DNA of 27,608 nt, taken from the NCBI GenBank assembly GCA_027485075.1, contig JAIXRT010000247.1:1-27608 (forward strand), read 5' to 3'. Each line of letters starts with the position of its first letter. Within the stretch, counting starts at the first letter, position 1. A program made the position numbers and the translations under genes. Below, in pieces: positions 8,664 through 16,753 of this stretch. Source of the stretch: Cytophagaceae bacterium. GTDB taxonomy: Bacteria > Bacteroidota > Bacteroidia > Cytophagales > Spirosomataceae. Below the pieces are notes generated by a model. It made no database searches and had not been told where the DNA came from. It was given only the letters and a program-made list of their open reading frames with translations.

Positions 8664-11093
8664 ATGAACCTAGTTAAAAAGGTATTCCCACTGCTCATTA
8701 CACTTTGTGTTACATACGTTTTGTCAAACTCCTGGGGTACGATACCGCCTTTCGGAAAATTCTTAAGTCCGTTTCATGGTTTTTGGGTAAATGCGGAGGC
8801 ACCGGAAACAGGCGAGCCAACGGATGAAAATTTACAAATTCCGGGTCTTCAAAAACCGGTTAAGGTTGTTTACGATGAAATGGGAATCCCGCATATTTTT
8901 GCTGAAAATGATCACGATTTGTATCTGGCGCAAGGCTATTTAACGGCCAAAGATCGCTTATGGCAAATGGAGTTTCAAACGCATTTTGCTGGGGGACGAA
9001 TATCCGAAATCGTTGGAGACAAAGGTCTAGCATCAGATCAATTCCAACGCCGCATGGGTTCTGTTTATGGGGCGGAACAATCCTTTGAGGGGATGAAAGC
9101 TGACCCGAAAGCGAAGGTTGCCTTGGAAGCTTATTCGGATGGAGTGAACGCCTACATTAATTCACTCGATGAGCGTAATCTACCGCTTGAATATAAATTA
9201 TTGAATTATTCACCAGAACCTTGGTCGCCGATTAAAAGTGCGCTGTTCTTAAAGAATATGTCTTTTGTGTTAGCTTCAGGAACAGATGACTTGAAAATGA
9301 CAAATATTTTACGCCAATATGGCCGTGAAGTTGCCGAAGATCTATTCCCCAATTACCCCTTTGAAGAAAGCCCAATTATTCCATCAGGTTCACCTATCGA
9401 TTTCAAGCCAGTACCTATTCCTGCGAGTCCAAAAGATTTTATGGGGCTAGGTAGCTCGATGCAAACACCAGAAAAAGATCCTAATATCGGTTCGAATAAC
9501 TGGGCCGTTTCAGGAAATAAAACAGTTTCAGGCATGCCCATCTTAGCGAATGATCCGCATTTAACCTTATCACTTCCTTCGATTTGGTATCAAGTACAAC
9601 TCGTTGCCCCAGGGGTTAACGTATATGGTTCGACCATGCCAGGAACACCGAATGTGATTACAGGTTTTAACAAAGATATCGCTTGGGGCGTGACGAATGT
9701 AGGTTCTGATGTGCTCGACTGGTATCAAGTAAAATTCAAAGACGCTTCCAAACTTGAGTACTGGCACGGTGGTCAATGGAAAAAAACCAAACTCCGTATT
9801 GAAACTTTCAAAATCAAAGGCAAGAAAGATTTTGTTGATACCGTGTTCTTTACCCACCACGGTCCTGTCGTTTATTTGAGTCATGAAAAAGCGTTCAAAT
9901 CGAATATCCCTGTTGGCCATGCGCTCCGCTGGATTGCGCACGAAAAGTCACAAGAATTAACCACCTTTTACAAACTAAATCGCGCTAAAAACTACTCCGA
10001 TTATACAGAAGCGCTTACCTATTATGCGGCACCCGCTCAAAACTTTGTGTTTGCAAGTAATGAGGGAGATATTGCACTTTGGGTAAATGGAAAGTTTCCT
10101 TTGAAATCGAAATTACAAGGAAAGTATTTAATGGATGGGACGGATCCAGCTGCCGACTGGCAAGGATTCATTCCACAGGCACACAATCCACACGTGAAAA
10201 ATCCGGTGCGTGGTTTCGTTAGCTCAGCGAACCAATTTTCAACCGATCCTGCCTATCCGTATTACCTAGGCTGGCAATATGCCCCATCGGAACGCGGCCG
10301 AAGAATCAATGAGCGCTTAGCGGCTATGAGTAAAATTACGGTGGACTCTTTACGCGGGTTACAAAATGATAATTTCAACATTCGTGCACGCAAATTATTG
10401 CCCTTATTATTAGCACAAGTAGATTCTAAAGACAAGGCATTAGACGAGTTAAAGCGTTGGAATTTGCAGAATTCTTCTGAGTCGGTAGGAGCGACAATTT
10501 TTGAAACTTGGGTGCTTACTTTGCAATCATTCTTGTGGGATGACGAATTTGACTCAGATGAAAAAGTGCCAATGAACCGTCCTGCCATGGATCGCACCAT
10601 TCATTTACTAGAGCATGAAGGATCCGCGCGCTGGTGGGATAATGTGAAGACGAAAAATAAAAAGGAGACGATGCGCGATATTGTATCTGGATCATTTCAA
10701 GCAGCCTTGGATACCTTAAAGAAGCATCATGGTCCATTAGGAGCTGAGTGGGCCTGGTATAAACAAAAGGAAACAGGTGTGCGGCATTTAATTCCGGGTA
10801 TGGATGCGTTAAGTCGCTTACATATTCCAGTTGGCGGTGGTGGTTCAATCGTCAATGCCACAACTACACGGACGGGTCCATCTTGGCGCTTTATTGTGGA
10901 GTTATCTAAAAAAGGCACTCCGAAAGGTTATGGAATTTATCCGGGTGGTCAATCCGGAAATCCGGGTAGTGCGCATTACGATGATTTAATTGACACCTGG
11001 GCAAAGGGAGAATTGAAACCATTGCTCTATTTGGATCAACCAACTCAATCATCAAATCGCATTCGTAAAAAATTAACTTTATCTGTTCAATAG
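8664..11093 (+). CDS. Penicillin acylase family hydrolase (peptidase S45)
   Basis: The 809-residue product starts with a hydrophobic export segment (residues 7-21). The acylase core begins near VKVVYDEMGIPHIFAENDHD (66-85), with GYLTAKDRLWQMEF (91-104) typical of the alpha chain. The autocatalytic cleavage site is GSNNWAVSG (276-284), which would leave S277 as the N-terminal nucleophile of the beta chain. NDPHL (296-300) and a later SSANQ segment also fit the family. Members cleave penicillins, acyl-homoserine lactones or other N-acyl amides; the substrate cannot be told from sequence. A small membrane protein gene begins one base after its stop codon. Confidence 0.93.
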   Translation: MNLVKKVFPLLITLCVTYVLSNSWGTIPPFGKFLSPFHGFWVNAEAPETGEPTDENLQIPGLQKPVKVVYDEMGIPHIFAENDHDLYLAQGYLTAKDRLWQMEFQTHFAGGRISEIVGDKGLASDQFQRRMGSVYGAEQSFEGMKADPKAKVALEAYSDGVNAYINSLDERNLPLEYKLLNYSPEPWSPIKSALFLKNMSFVLASGTDDLKMTNILRQYGREVAEDLFPNYPFEESPIIPSGSPIDFKPVPIPASPKDFMGLGSSMQTPEKDPNIGSNNWAVSGNKTVSGMPILANDPHLTLSLPSIWYQVQLVAPGVNVYGSTMPGTPNVITGFNKDIAWGVTNVGSDVLDWYQVKFKDASKLEYWHGGQWKKTKLRIETFKIKGKKDFVDTVFFTHHGPVVYLSHEKAFKSNIPVGHALRWIAHEKSQELTTFYKLNRAKNYSDYTEALTYYAAPAQNFVFASNEGDIALWVNGKFPLKSKLQGKYLMDGTDPAADWQGFIPQAHNPHVKNPVRGFVSSANQFSTDPAYPYYLGWQYAPSERGRRINERLAAMSKITVDSLRGLQNDNFNIRARKLLPLLLAQVDSKDKALDELKRWNLQNSSESVGATIFETWVLTLQSFLWDDEFDSDEKVPMNRPAMDRTIHLLEHEGSARWWDNVKTKNKKETMRDIVSGSFQAALDTLKKHHGPLGAEWAWYKQKETGVRHLIPGMDALSRLHIPVGGGGSIVNATTTRTGPSWRFIVELSKKGTPKGYGIYPGGQSGNPGSAHYDDLIDTWAKGELKPLLYLDQPTQSSNRIRKKLTLSVQ

Positions 11094-11094
11094 T

Positions 11095-11439
11095 ATGAAA
11101 TATTCGCTTGGATTAACGCTTGTCATTGTTGTCGTAGGAGCCATAATTGGCATGTATCTCCCTTGGTATGCTATGGGTATTTCAGCTGCCATCATCGCGT
11201 ATGTGTTGGGCATGAAAACGAAAGGCTCTTTTGTTATTGGTTTTGCGGCTGGATTTATTTTATGGACCTTAGCAGCCTATTATACGGCATTGGGACATCC
11301 GAGTACCCTCCCCAGTCGGATGGCATCGTTGCTACCATTAAAGGGTCAAGTGTCTCTTTTATATGTGGTGACAGGCATCATAGGTGGTTTAACAACCGGA
11401 TTGTGGGTGTGGGCTGGCGCTCGATTAAGACAGAAATAA
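11095..11439 (+). CDS. Small membrane protein of unknown function
   Basis: I do not recognise this 114-residue protein. It has about four hydrophobic segments (roughly residues 4-20, 23-40, 46-63 and 86-107), short polar loops and a basic C-terminal end (ARLRQK), so it should sit in the inner membrane. It starts one base after the acylase stop, which implies co-translation with it. It has no visible catalytic motif. A function tied to the acylase, or simple co-transcription, are both open. Confidence 0.75.
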   Translation: MKYSLGLTLVIVVVGAIIGMYLPWYAMGISAAIIAYVLGMKTKGSFVIGFAAGFILWTLAAYYTALGHPSTLPSRMASLLPLKGQVSLLYVVTGIIGGLTTGLWVWAGARLRQK

Positions 11440-11445
11440 TAAAAT

Positions 11446-11478
11446 TTTAGGACAATCAATTTTGACCTTGTATATTTA
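11446..11478 (+). promoter_or_regulatory. Possible promoter of the OmpH-like gene
   Basis: TATATTTA (11471-11478) is one base off the -7 consensus TAnnTTTG. A TTTA (11446-11449) stands 21 bp upstream in place of TTTG. Transcription would start about 20-25 nt before the GTG start at 11508. Confidence 0.35.
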
Positions 11479-11507
11479 CCATTCTTTAAAAACAAAAATT
11501 TAATCTC

Positions 11508-12092
11508 GTGAAAAATCCAAGTATCGCTTACGTTTGGTTAGCCATTTTGACAATAGTAGTAGGCTATTCATTTTTTAAACCAAGCACAAGTGGAAGTGCA
11601 AGCGCAACAACTGCAGACGGTAAGCGCATCGTATTTGTTAATTCCGATTCGTTATTAACGAACTACCAGTTTTACAAAGACGCACAAAAAGAGTTTGAAA
11701 ATAAAGGATATCGCTTACAAGTTGACCTAGGTCAAAAAGAGCGTGCTTTGCAAGCTGAATTGCAAGCAATCCAGCAGCGTGCTTCAGCGATGACGCAAGC
11801 GCAATTGCAAGCAGCTGACATGACTTTGAAAAAGAAAGGTGCTGAATTGCAACAATATTCGCAGCAAAAACAAGCTGAATTAGGACAAGAGCAAGCAAAG
11901 AAAAACGAAGAGTTGTACAACAACATTCGTGAGTATATCGCTAAAGTAAATAAAGAAAATAAATACGAATTCGTATTGGGTTATTCGAAAGTAGGTGGCG
12001 GTATTTTATTCGCTGATGCTTCGGTAGATGTAACTCAAAAATTAGTAGAAGGTCTGAATAAAGAATACGCTGCTAAAAAAGGCGATAAGTAA
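11508..12092 (+). CDS. OmpH/Skp-family periplasmic chaperone
   Basis: The product has 194 residues. Residues 6-23 are one hydrophobic segment that may act as signal or membrane anchor. After a Ser/Ala linker, IVFVNSDSLL (41-50) matches the first strand of Skp/OmpH proteins, followed by a long Gln/Ala/Lys-rich coiled coil (about 55-155) and a C-terminal YEFVLGYSKVGGGILFAD segment that closes the trimer head in the family. Such chaperones carry unfolded outer membrane proteins across the periplasm. The start is GTG; no in-frame ATG lies close by that would keep the membrane segment. An intrinsic terminator follows, so it is probably a single-gene unit. Confidence 0.88.
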   Translation: MKNPSIAYVWLAILTIVVGYSFFKPSTSGSASATTADGKRIVFVNSDSLLTNYQFYKDAQKEFENKGYRLQVDLGQKERALQAELQAIQQRASAMTQAQLQAADMTLKKKGAELQQYSQQKQAELGQEQAKKNEELYNNIREYIAKVNKENKYEFVLGYSKVGGGILFADASVDVTQKLVEGLNKEYAAKKGDK

Positions 12093-12111
12093 TAAATAAC
12101 TCGTGTTAAAG

Positions 12112-12147
12112 GCCACGCAGTTTTTGCTGTGTGGCTTTTTTGTTTTT
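12112..12147 (+). terminator. Intrinsic terminator after the OmpH-like gene
   Basis: GCCACGCAG (12112-12120) pairs with CTGTGTGGC (12127-12135) through nine pairs including one G-U, around a 6-nt loop. TTTTTTGTTTTT follows directly. It ends 6 bp before smpB, so smpB needs its own promoter or read-through. Confidence 0.85.
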
Positions 12148-12152
12148 AATCC

Positions 12153-12614
12153 ATGGCCAAAGAAAAAATTCAAAAACAAGTCGAAATTAAAAACCGACGC
12201 GCATCCTTCGAATATGCATTCGTGGATACGTTTACGGCCGGCTTGGTATTGACTGGTACAGAGATTAAATCGATCCGACAAGGCAAAGCGAATTTGACCG
12301 ATGGCTATTGCTTGTTTTTTCAAGATGAGCTATATGTGCGCAATATGCACATTTCAGCGTATGATGAGGGAACCCATTATAATCATGACCCGCTACGCGA
12401 TCGCAAGCTGTTAATGTCTAAACGTGAATTAACCAAGCTGCAAAAAGAACTCAAAAACGTAGGTTTAACGATTATTCCTACGCGCCTGTTTATTTCAGAC
12501 AAGGGTTATGCTAAATTGAATATCGCATTAGCCAAAGGAAAGAAGACCTTTGATAAACGAGATGACATTAAAGAGAAAGATGTCAAACGCGATATGGATC
12601 GCGCTATGCGTTAG
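12153..12614 (+). CDS. smpB: SsrA-binding protein SmpB
   Basis: SmpB binds tmRNA and delivers it to ribosomes stalled on broken mRNAs. The 153-residue length is typical. The family signature LTGTEIKSIRQGKANLTDGY lies at 33-52, and the ribosome-contacting tail GKKTFDKRDD (129-138) is complete with the basic helix KEKDVKRDMDRAMR to the end. The gene starts just after the upstream terminator, and its last 11 bases overlap the 3' end of the convergent hemJ. The tmRNA gene itself is not in the window. Confidence 0.97.
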   Translation: MAKEKIQKQVEIKNRRASFEYAFVDTFTAGLVLTGTEIKSIRQGKANLTDGYCLFFQDELYVRNMHISAYDEGTHYNHDPLRDRKLLMSKRELTKLQKELKNVGLTIIPTRLFISDKGYAKLNIALAKGKKTFDKRDDIKEKDVKRDMDRAMR

Positions 12615-13146
12615 ATCGGTATTTCTTAACGACCTTCACCGCGGCCATGATCACGATGGCAAAAATTACAAATCCCAGCAATATCTGCGTTAAATCAGTC
12701 GTGTTTTTCGTTACCACGAGAAAGACTACCGCTACAAGCAGTATGGTTGCGATTTCATTGAACAAGCGCAATTGAGGGCCTGAAATGATGAAATTTTCTT
12801 TTTGGAATTGGCGGATGAAATGCCGACAAACAAAGTGGTAAATCGTAATGCCCACCACAAATGCTAATTTTAAATGAAGCCAAGCATGTGAAGCGAAAGA
12901 ATCCCACCAAGAAAGGTAAATCAAGCTCAATCCCGTAATCCATGTTAAAAACATCGCTGGAATCATGATGGCATTGAAAAGCAGTTTTTCCATTTTGGAA
13001 AACTGTGCCGAAAGAATGGCTTTTTCGTTGGCCTCTTTTTCTTGTGCTTCGGCATGGTAGACGAGTAAACGCGGCAGATAAAACAAGCCTGCAAACCAGC
13101 TGATGACGAAAATAATATGTAAGGATTTAAGAATTGAGTAGTCCAT
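12604..13146 (-). CDS. hemJ: Protoporphyrinogen IX oxidase, HemJ type
   Basis: HemJ is a membrane b-type haem protein that oxidises protoporphyrinogen IX to protoporphyrin IX in haem synthesis. The 180-residue protein has four or five membrane segments. The signature LHIIFVISWFAGLFYLPRL (9-27) holds the conserved histidine (H10), and WLHLKLAF (89-96) holds the conserved lysine (K93); both are needed in characterised HemJ. RLFNEI (127-132) is also typical. The C-terminal membrane helix past residue 150 extends beyond the shortest family members. Its start codon shares one base with the stop of the upstream glycosyltransferase, so the two are translationally coupled. Confidence 0.88.
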   Translation of the reverse strand: MDYSILKSLHIIFVISWFAGLFYLPRLLVYHAEAQEKEANEKAILSAQFSKMEKLLFNAIMIPAMFLTWITGLSLIYLSWWDSFASHAWLHLKLAFVVGITIYHFVCRHFIRQFQKENFIISGPQLRLFNEIATILLVAVVFLVVTKNTTDLTQILLGFVIFAIVIMAAVKVVKKYRSNA

Positions 13147-13880
13147 TACGATGCTTGGTAACGCTTAAACAAACTGCTTATTTTCATCTGGATAACACCA
13201 AATATCGCTTCTTGAAATATATTCGCTGACATCTTACTCGTTCCTTTTGTTCGGTCCGTAAAAATAATAGGCACTTCAGTCATTTTAAATCCATACTTCC
13301 AGGTCGTAAACTTCATTTCTACTTGAAATGCGTACCCAATGAATTTGATTTGATCCAATGGAATCGTTTCCAAAACACGTCTTCTATAGCAAACAAAACC
13401 GGCTGTCGCATCTTGGACTGGCATGCCCGTGACGAATCGAACGTAATGTCCAGCAAAATAAGACATCAATACACGCCCGATAGGCCAATTGACCACATTG
13501 ACACCATTGATATAGCGCGACCCAATGGCCATAAATGCACCGTTTTCATGACAGGCATCATACAAGCGAACTAAATCATCCGGATTGTGCGAGAAGTCGG
13601 CATCCATCTCAAAGATGTATTCATATCCATGCTCCAATGCATACTTAAATCCGGCAATATAAGCTGTTCCTAATCCTAATTTCCCTTTACGTTCAAGTAG
13701 ATGAATTCTATTTGGGTGTTGAGTTTGTAGGCGCTTAACTGCTGAAGCAGTTCCATCAGGTGAGCCATCGTCAACGATCAATAAATCAAAAACAGGCTCT
13801 AAACTCAACACCTTTTCGATGATGGCTTGGATGTTTTCGATCTCATTGTAGGTCGGTATGATGACGATCCTTGAATTCAT
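13146..13880 (-). CDS. Polyprenol monophosphomannose synthase-like GT2
   Basis: The 244-residue protein is a family 2 glycosyltransferase of the Dpm1 type, which moves a sugar from a nucleotide donor to polyprenyl phosphate on the cytoplasmic face. IIPTYNEIENI (7-17), VDDGSPDGT (36-44) and EMDADFSHNP (91-100) form the nucleotide and metal site; KGKLGLGTAYIAGF (65-78) and GSRYINGV are typical of DPM-like enzymes. No C-terminal membrane helices follow, as in single-domain Dpm1. It could supply lipid-linked mannose for the protein O-glycosylation known in this phylum, but the donor sugar cannot be proved from sequence. It lies between tag (1-nt gap) and hemJ (1-nt overlap). Confidence 0.87.
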   Translation of the reverse strand: MNSRIVIIPTYNEIENIQAIIEKVLSLEPVFDLLIVDDGSPDGTASAVKRLQTQHPNRIHLLERKGKLGLGTAYIAGFKYALEHGYEYIFEMDADFSHNPDDLVRLYDACHENGAFMAIGSRYINGVNVVNWPIGRVLMSYFAGHYVRFVTGMPVQDATAGFVCYRRRVLETIPLDQIKFIGYAFQVEMKFTTWKYGFKMTEVPIIFTDRTKGTSKMSANIFQEAIFGVIQMKISSLFKRYQAS

Positions 13881-13881
13881 T

Positions 13882-14448
13882 CTATGTGTTAGCGTAAAGG
13901 AAACAACTGGTTATGTGGTCATTCACTAAGCCGGCGGCTTGCATAAATGAGTAGCAGATGGTGGGACCTACAAATTTAAATCCCAATTTCTTCAATTCTT
14001 TACTCATTCGTTCCGATAACTCGGTACTTGCAGGCAAAGCCTCATGTGAAGTGAAATGATTTTGGATGGGCTGATCGTTCACGAAAGCCCATATAAATCG
14101 GTCAAAGCTACCAAATTTTTCCTGAATTCGAATAAATGCCTGCGCATTCGTGCGGACAGACCAGATTTTAAGTCGGTTTCTTATGATCTGCGGATTTTCT
14201 AGCTGGCTTTTAAGCGATTCTTCAGTCCAATTCGCCAGCAACCGATAATCAAAATTCTCAAAAGCTTCTCGGAAAAAATCCCTTTTGCGCAGGATGGTAA
14301 TCCATGATAAACCGGACTGAAAACCTTCTAAAATGAGCAACTCAAATAGGGCCTGATCATCATGCAATGGCTTTCCCCATTCATGGTCATGATAGGCTTG
14401 ATATAGTGGGTCATTTCCAGGCCAAAGGCATCGGTTTATAGTTTCCAT
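13882..14448 (-). CDS. tag: DNA-3-methyladenine glycosylase I
   Basis: Tag excises 3-methyladenine from alkylated DNA. The start is set at the ATG at 14448, giving 188 residues, close to the 187 of E. coli; an upstream TTG would add 27 residues without family support. The zinc ligands of E. coli Tag (C4, H17, H175, C179) match C7, H20 and the closing H-I-T-S-C motif near the C terminus. CLWPGNDPLYQAYHDHEWG (7-25) and FQSGLSWITILRKR contain the substrate-pocket residues. It is the first gene of a minus-strand operon with the GT2 and hemJ. Its upstream side faces the cobalamin riboswitch region. Confidence 0.95.
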   Translation of the reverse strand: METINRCLWPGNDPLYQAYHDHEWGKPLHDDQALFELLILEGFQSGLSWITILRKRDFFREAFENFDYRLLANWTEESLKSQLENPQIIRNRLKIWSVRTNAQAFIRIQEKFGSFDRFIWAFVNDQPIQNHFTSHEALPASTELSERMSKELKKLGFKFVGPTICYSFMQAAGLVNDHITSCFLYANT

Positions 14449-14547
14449 GGGATGAGGTTTAGGCTGCAAAGAAGAGAAATTAATAGGAATTGACAGAATA
14501 GAAAGTTGATAAGTTGGAATAAAAATCAAGTTCTAGATAAAAATTAC

Positions 14548-14555
14548 TAAGTTTG
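14548..14555 (+). promoter_or_regulatory. -7 element upstream of the cobalamin riboswitch
   Basis: TAAGTTTG matches TAnnTTTG exactly and lies about 15 bp before the start of the riboswitch. No good -33 TTG is found at the expected distance. The stretch between tag and this site (14449-14547) shows nothing else recognisable. Confidence 0.45.
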
Positions 14556-14569
14556 TATCAGTTTAAGGT

Positions 14570-14728
14570 GTATCAAATCATCCGTGATTTGCTGCTTAAT
14601 AGGGAATTCAGTGAAAAGCTGGAACTGTCCCCGCAACTGTAAGCTTTCAAAATGCTTTTCAACCTCGTGTCACTGGCTTCGGCTGGGAAGACTGAAAAGA
14701 ATCGGAAGTGAGTCAGGAGACCTGCCTT
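14570..14728 (+). promoter_or_regulatory. Cobalamin riboswitch
   Basis: The conserved core is clear: AATAGGGAA (14598-14606), GTGAAAAGCTGG, CTGTCCCCGCAACTGTAA (14625-14642), a CACTGG...GGGAAG segment (about 14670-14690) and the B12 box AGTCAGGAGACCTGCC (14711-14726). It binds a cobalamin and lowers expression of the downstream BtuB-like receptor when B12 is ample. The element fills most of the 367-bp gap between tag and btuB. Confidence 0.95.
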
Positions 14729-14736
14729 GAATGATC

Positions 14737-14773
14737 CTTGACCCTGTTTTACGGAGGATGAGCTGGGGTCGAG
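14737..14773 (+). other. Possible expression-platform hairpin of the B12 riboswitch
   Basis: CTTGACCC (14737-14744) can pair with GGGTCGAG (14766-14773) through eight pairs including one U-G. The loop holds ACGGAGGATGAG. A weaker hairpin TCGA-GCGT-TCGA (14769-14780) followed by a T-rich stretch (14786-14795) competes with it, and GCCC/GGGC (14799-14809) lies just before the ATG. Whether control is by termination or translation is not settled. Confidence 0.35.
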
Positions 14774-14815
14774 CGTTCGATTACGTTTTTCTTTTCACGC
14801 CCATGGGGCAAAAAA

Positions 14816-16753
14816 ATGTTCAAATTACCAACAGCGATTGCAATCGCTACTTTATTCCTGTGTGGGTTTCATTCCATGCTAGGACAAACAAAATCATTGA
14901 CCGATTCTACCTTAGCTGAAGTTCAAGTATCAGCCAGTAAATTTCCAGCGAAACTAGCGCAGACAGGAAAAGTCGTTTCGATTATATCGCGCCAACAAAT
15001 TCAAGCGAGTTTAGGTAAGGGTTTAGGTGAATTGCTGCAAGAAACGGTTGGCATTTCTGTCGTGGGTTCTCGAAGTGCTCCCGGGACAAACCAAGAAATC
15101 TATGTCCGAGGGGCAAATACGGGCCATGTTTTATTATTGATTGATGGATTTCCAGCAAATGACCCATCCCATATCTCATCCGTCATGGATTGGAATTTAA
15201 TTAATTTGGCAAATTTGGAACGGATCGAAATTATGAAAGGTGGCCAGTCAACTTTATATGGGTCTGATGCCATGGCAGGTGTCATTAATTTGGTGACGGG
15301 TCGTTCGAGTAATACCATGACGCTGCAGGGTGGTGGCCTTGGGACGCATGCCCAATCGATCACGCTTCAGAACAATGCAGGCAAATTTCGTTTGGGTGTT
15401 TCTGCTCAAAATATGCGTACCAATGGTTTTTCAGCAGCAGCAGATCAAGCAGAAAAGGATGGCATTCGCCAACAAAATCTGCGGATTCGTTTAGGTAGCT
15501 CAGTGGGTAAACGGAATGATTGGGATTTAAGTTATCAAGGCGAAAAATACCGGGGAAATTTAGATGCGGGGCCATTCACGGACGATTTGGATTTTACGTC
15601 TAGAGCCACCAATTATGCGTTTCGTGGTCAATGGCACACGCAGTTTACCCAAGGTGATTTGTTTTTACGCGCATTTCATGATGTAACCCAACGGAATTTC
15701 AGGAACGATTCCTTGTCCATACCGGCGAACTCCTATTCAAACTATAGTGAATCCACTTATGAGGGCACGAATCAAGGGGCTGAGGTTTATGCCAAATGGC
15801 GCCTTCCTTTTGGAATCACCGGCTTATTGGGTTCTGAGTTTCGGCATCAAGCCTCGAATCAATCTGATTTTTCGATTAGTACTTTTGGTCGGTATGACTC
15901 GCCTGAAATTAATGCAGACTTAGCCAATATACAGCTTTGGGGTAATTACGTCACCCTACAAAAGCATACGGATCGGGCTGGTATAGAGGCAGGAGTTCGT
16001 TGGAATACGCACTCTCTTTTTGGGCAATCGCTTACTTATAACGTAAATCCTTACTGGACATTTGCGGCAAAATCTAAGATTTTTGCCAATTATGCGACGA
16101 GTTTTAAAGCTCCCTCCTTGTATCAATTGTATTCCCCTTATGGAAACAAAACATTACAGCCGGAATACGGCGAAACGTGGGAACTAGGTATGGAACAAGC
16201 CATAGGCAATTGGTCTGGTAGGATTGTTGGCTTTCAAAATGACGTGCGTGATGGCATTGTTTTTCAGTCTATGAATGAGGAACCCTATGGTCGTTATGCG
16301 AATTTTGCCAAACAACAAACACGTGGTGTCGAGGCTGAATTCAAATATTCTGCAGCCAAATTTTCCGCTACAGGATCGTATACCTATTTAAAAGGCAATA
16401 TTCAAAGTATTGTGGGCACCACGGATTCAACCTACTCTTCGTTGATTCGCCGACCAGCACATCAATTTTCCCTGCGATTATCGCAGCAAATGGGGCCTAA
16501 ATTACAGGTCAACTTATTTACGCAATATGTAGGGGAACGTCGTGATTATTATTTTGATGATGCGACATACGCAACGCGTGGGGTTGATTTAAAGGGTTAT
16601 GTTTGGATGGAAATGCAGGCGTCATATACGTTATCTAGCCATTGGAAAATGCAGGTGATGGCCAAGAATATTTTGAATCAGCGAATCGTGGAGTTGGTGG
16701 GATATTCGGGGCAGCCGCTCAACGTGCAGTCGAGTTTGATCTTTCGCTTTTAA
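14816..16753 (+). CDS. btuB: TonB-dependent vitamin B12 receptor, BtuB-like
   Basis: This 645-residue outer membrane beta-barrel takes up cobalamins with energy from TonB. A signal peptide covers about residues 1-23. TLAEVQVSA (32-40) is a likely TonB box, the plug spans about 45-160 and includes QEIYVRGANTGHVLLLIDG (93-111) and ERIEIMKGGQSTLYGSDA (135-152), and the rest is barrel with a terminal phenylalanine (SLIFRF). The size is near that of E. coli BtuB (about 614) and far below SusC-type receptors. The cobalamin riboswitch directly upstream gives the ligand. The gene overlaps the convergent DUF4833 gene by 4 bases; no B12 ABC transporter gene is in the window. Confidence 0.92.
   Translation: MFKLPTAIAIATLFLCGFHSMLGQTKSLTDSTLAEVQVSASKFPAKLAQTGKVVSIISRQQIQASLGKGLGELLQETVGISVVGSRSAPGTNQEIYVRGANTGHVLLLIDGFPANDPSHISSVMDWNLINLANLERIEIMKGGQSTLYGSDAMAGVINLVTGRSSNTMTLQGGGLGTHAQSITLQNNAGKFRLGVSAQNMRTNGFSAAADQAEKDGIRQQNLRIRLGSSVGKRNDWDLSYQGEKYRGNLDAGPFTDDLDFTSRATNYAFRGQWHTQFTQGDLFLRAFHDVTQRNFRNDSLSIPANSYSNYSESTYEGTNQGAEVYAKWRLPFGITGLLGSEFRHQASNQSDFSISTFGRYDSPEINADLANIQLWGNYVTLQKHTDRAGIEAGVRWNTHSLFGQSLTYNVNPYWTFAAKSKIFANYATSFKAPSLYQLYSPYGNKTLQPEYGETWELGMEQAIGNWSGRIVGFQNDVRDGIVFQSMNEEPYGRYANFAKQQTRGVEAEFKYSAAKFSATGSYTYLKGNIQSIVGTTDSTYSSLIRRPAHQFSLRLSQQMGPKLQVNLFTQYVGERRDYYFDDATYATRGVDLKGYVWMEMQASYTLSSHWKMQVMAKNILNQRIVELVGYSGQPLNVQSSLIFRF

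Noticed and set aside
12604..12614. Overlap of smpB and hemJ ends as a possible frameshift
   Set aside because: Both genes have complete, family-length products; this is ordinary convergent overlap.
14449..14529. TTG start adding 27 residues to Tag
   Set aside because: The ATG at 14448 gives 188 residues with zinc ligands at family positions; the extension has no homology I can see.
14750..14760. GGAGG directly before an ATG, as if a Shine-Dalgarno site
   Set aside because: The spacing is zero, the frame differs from btuB and such sites are rarely used in this phylum.
14731..14919. 62-codon frame beginning right after the B12 box and running into btuB in another frame
   Set aside because: The product shows no recognisable features and the region forms the riboswitch expression platform; a leader peptide is possible but unsupported.
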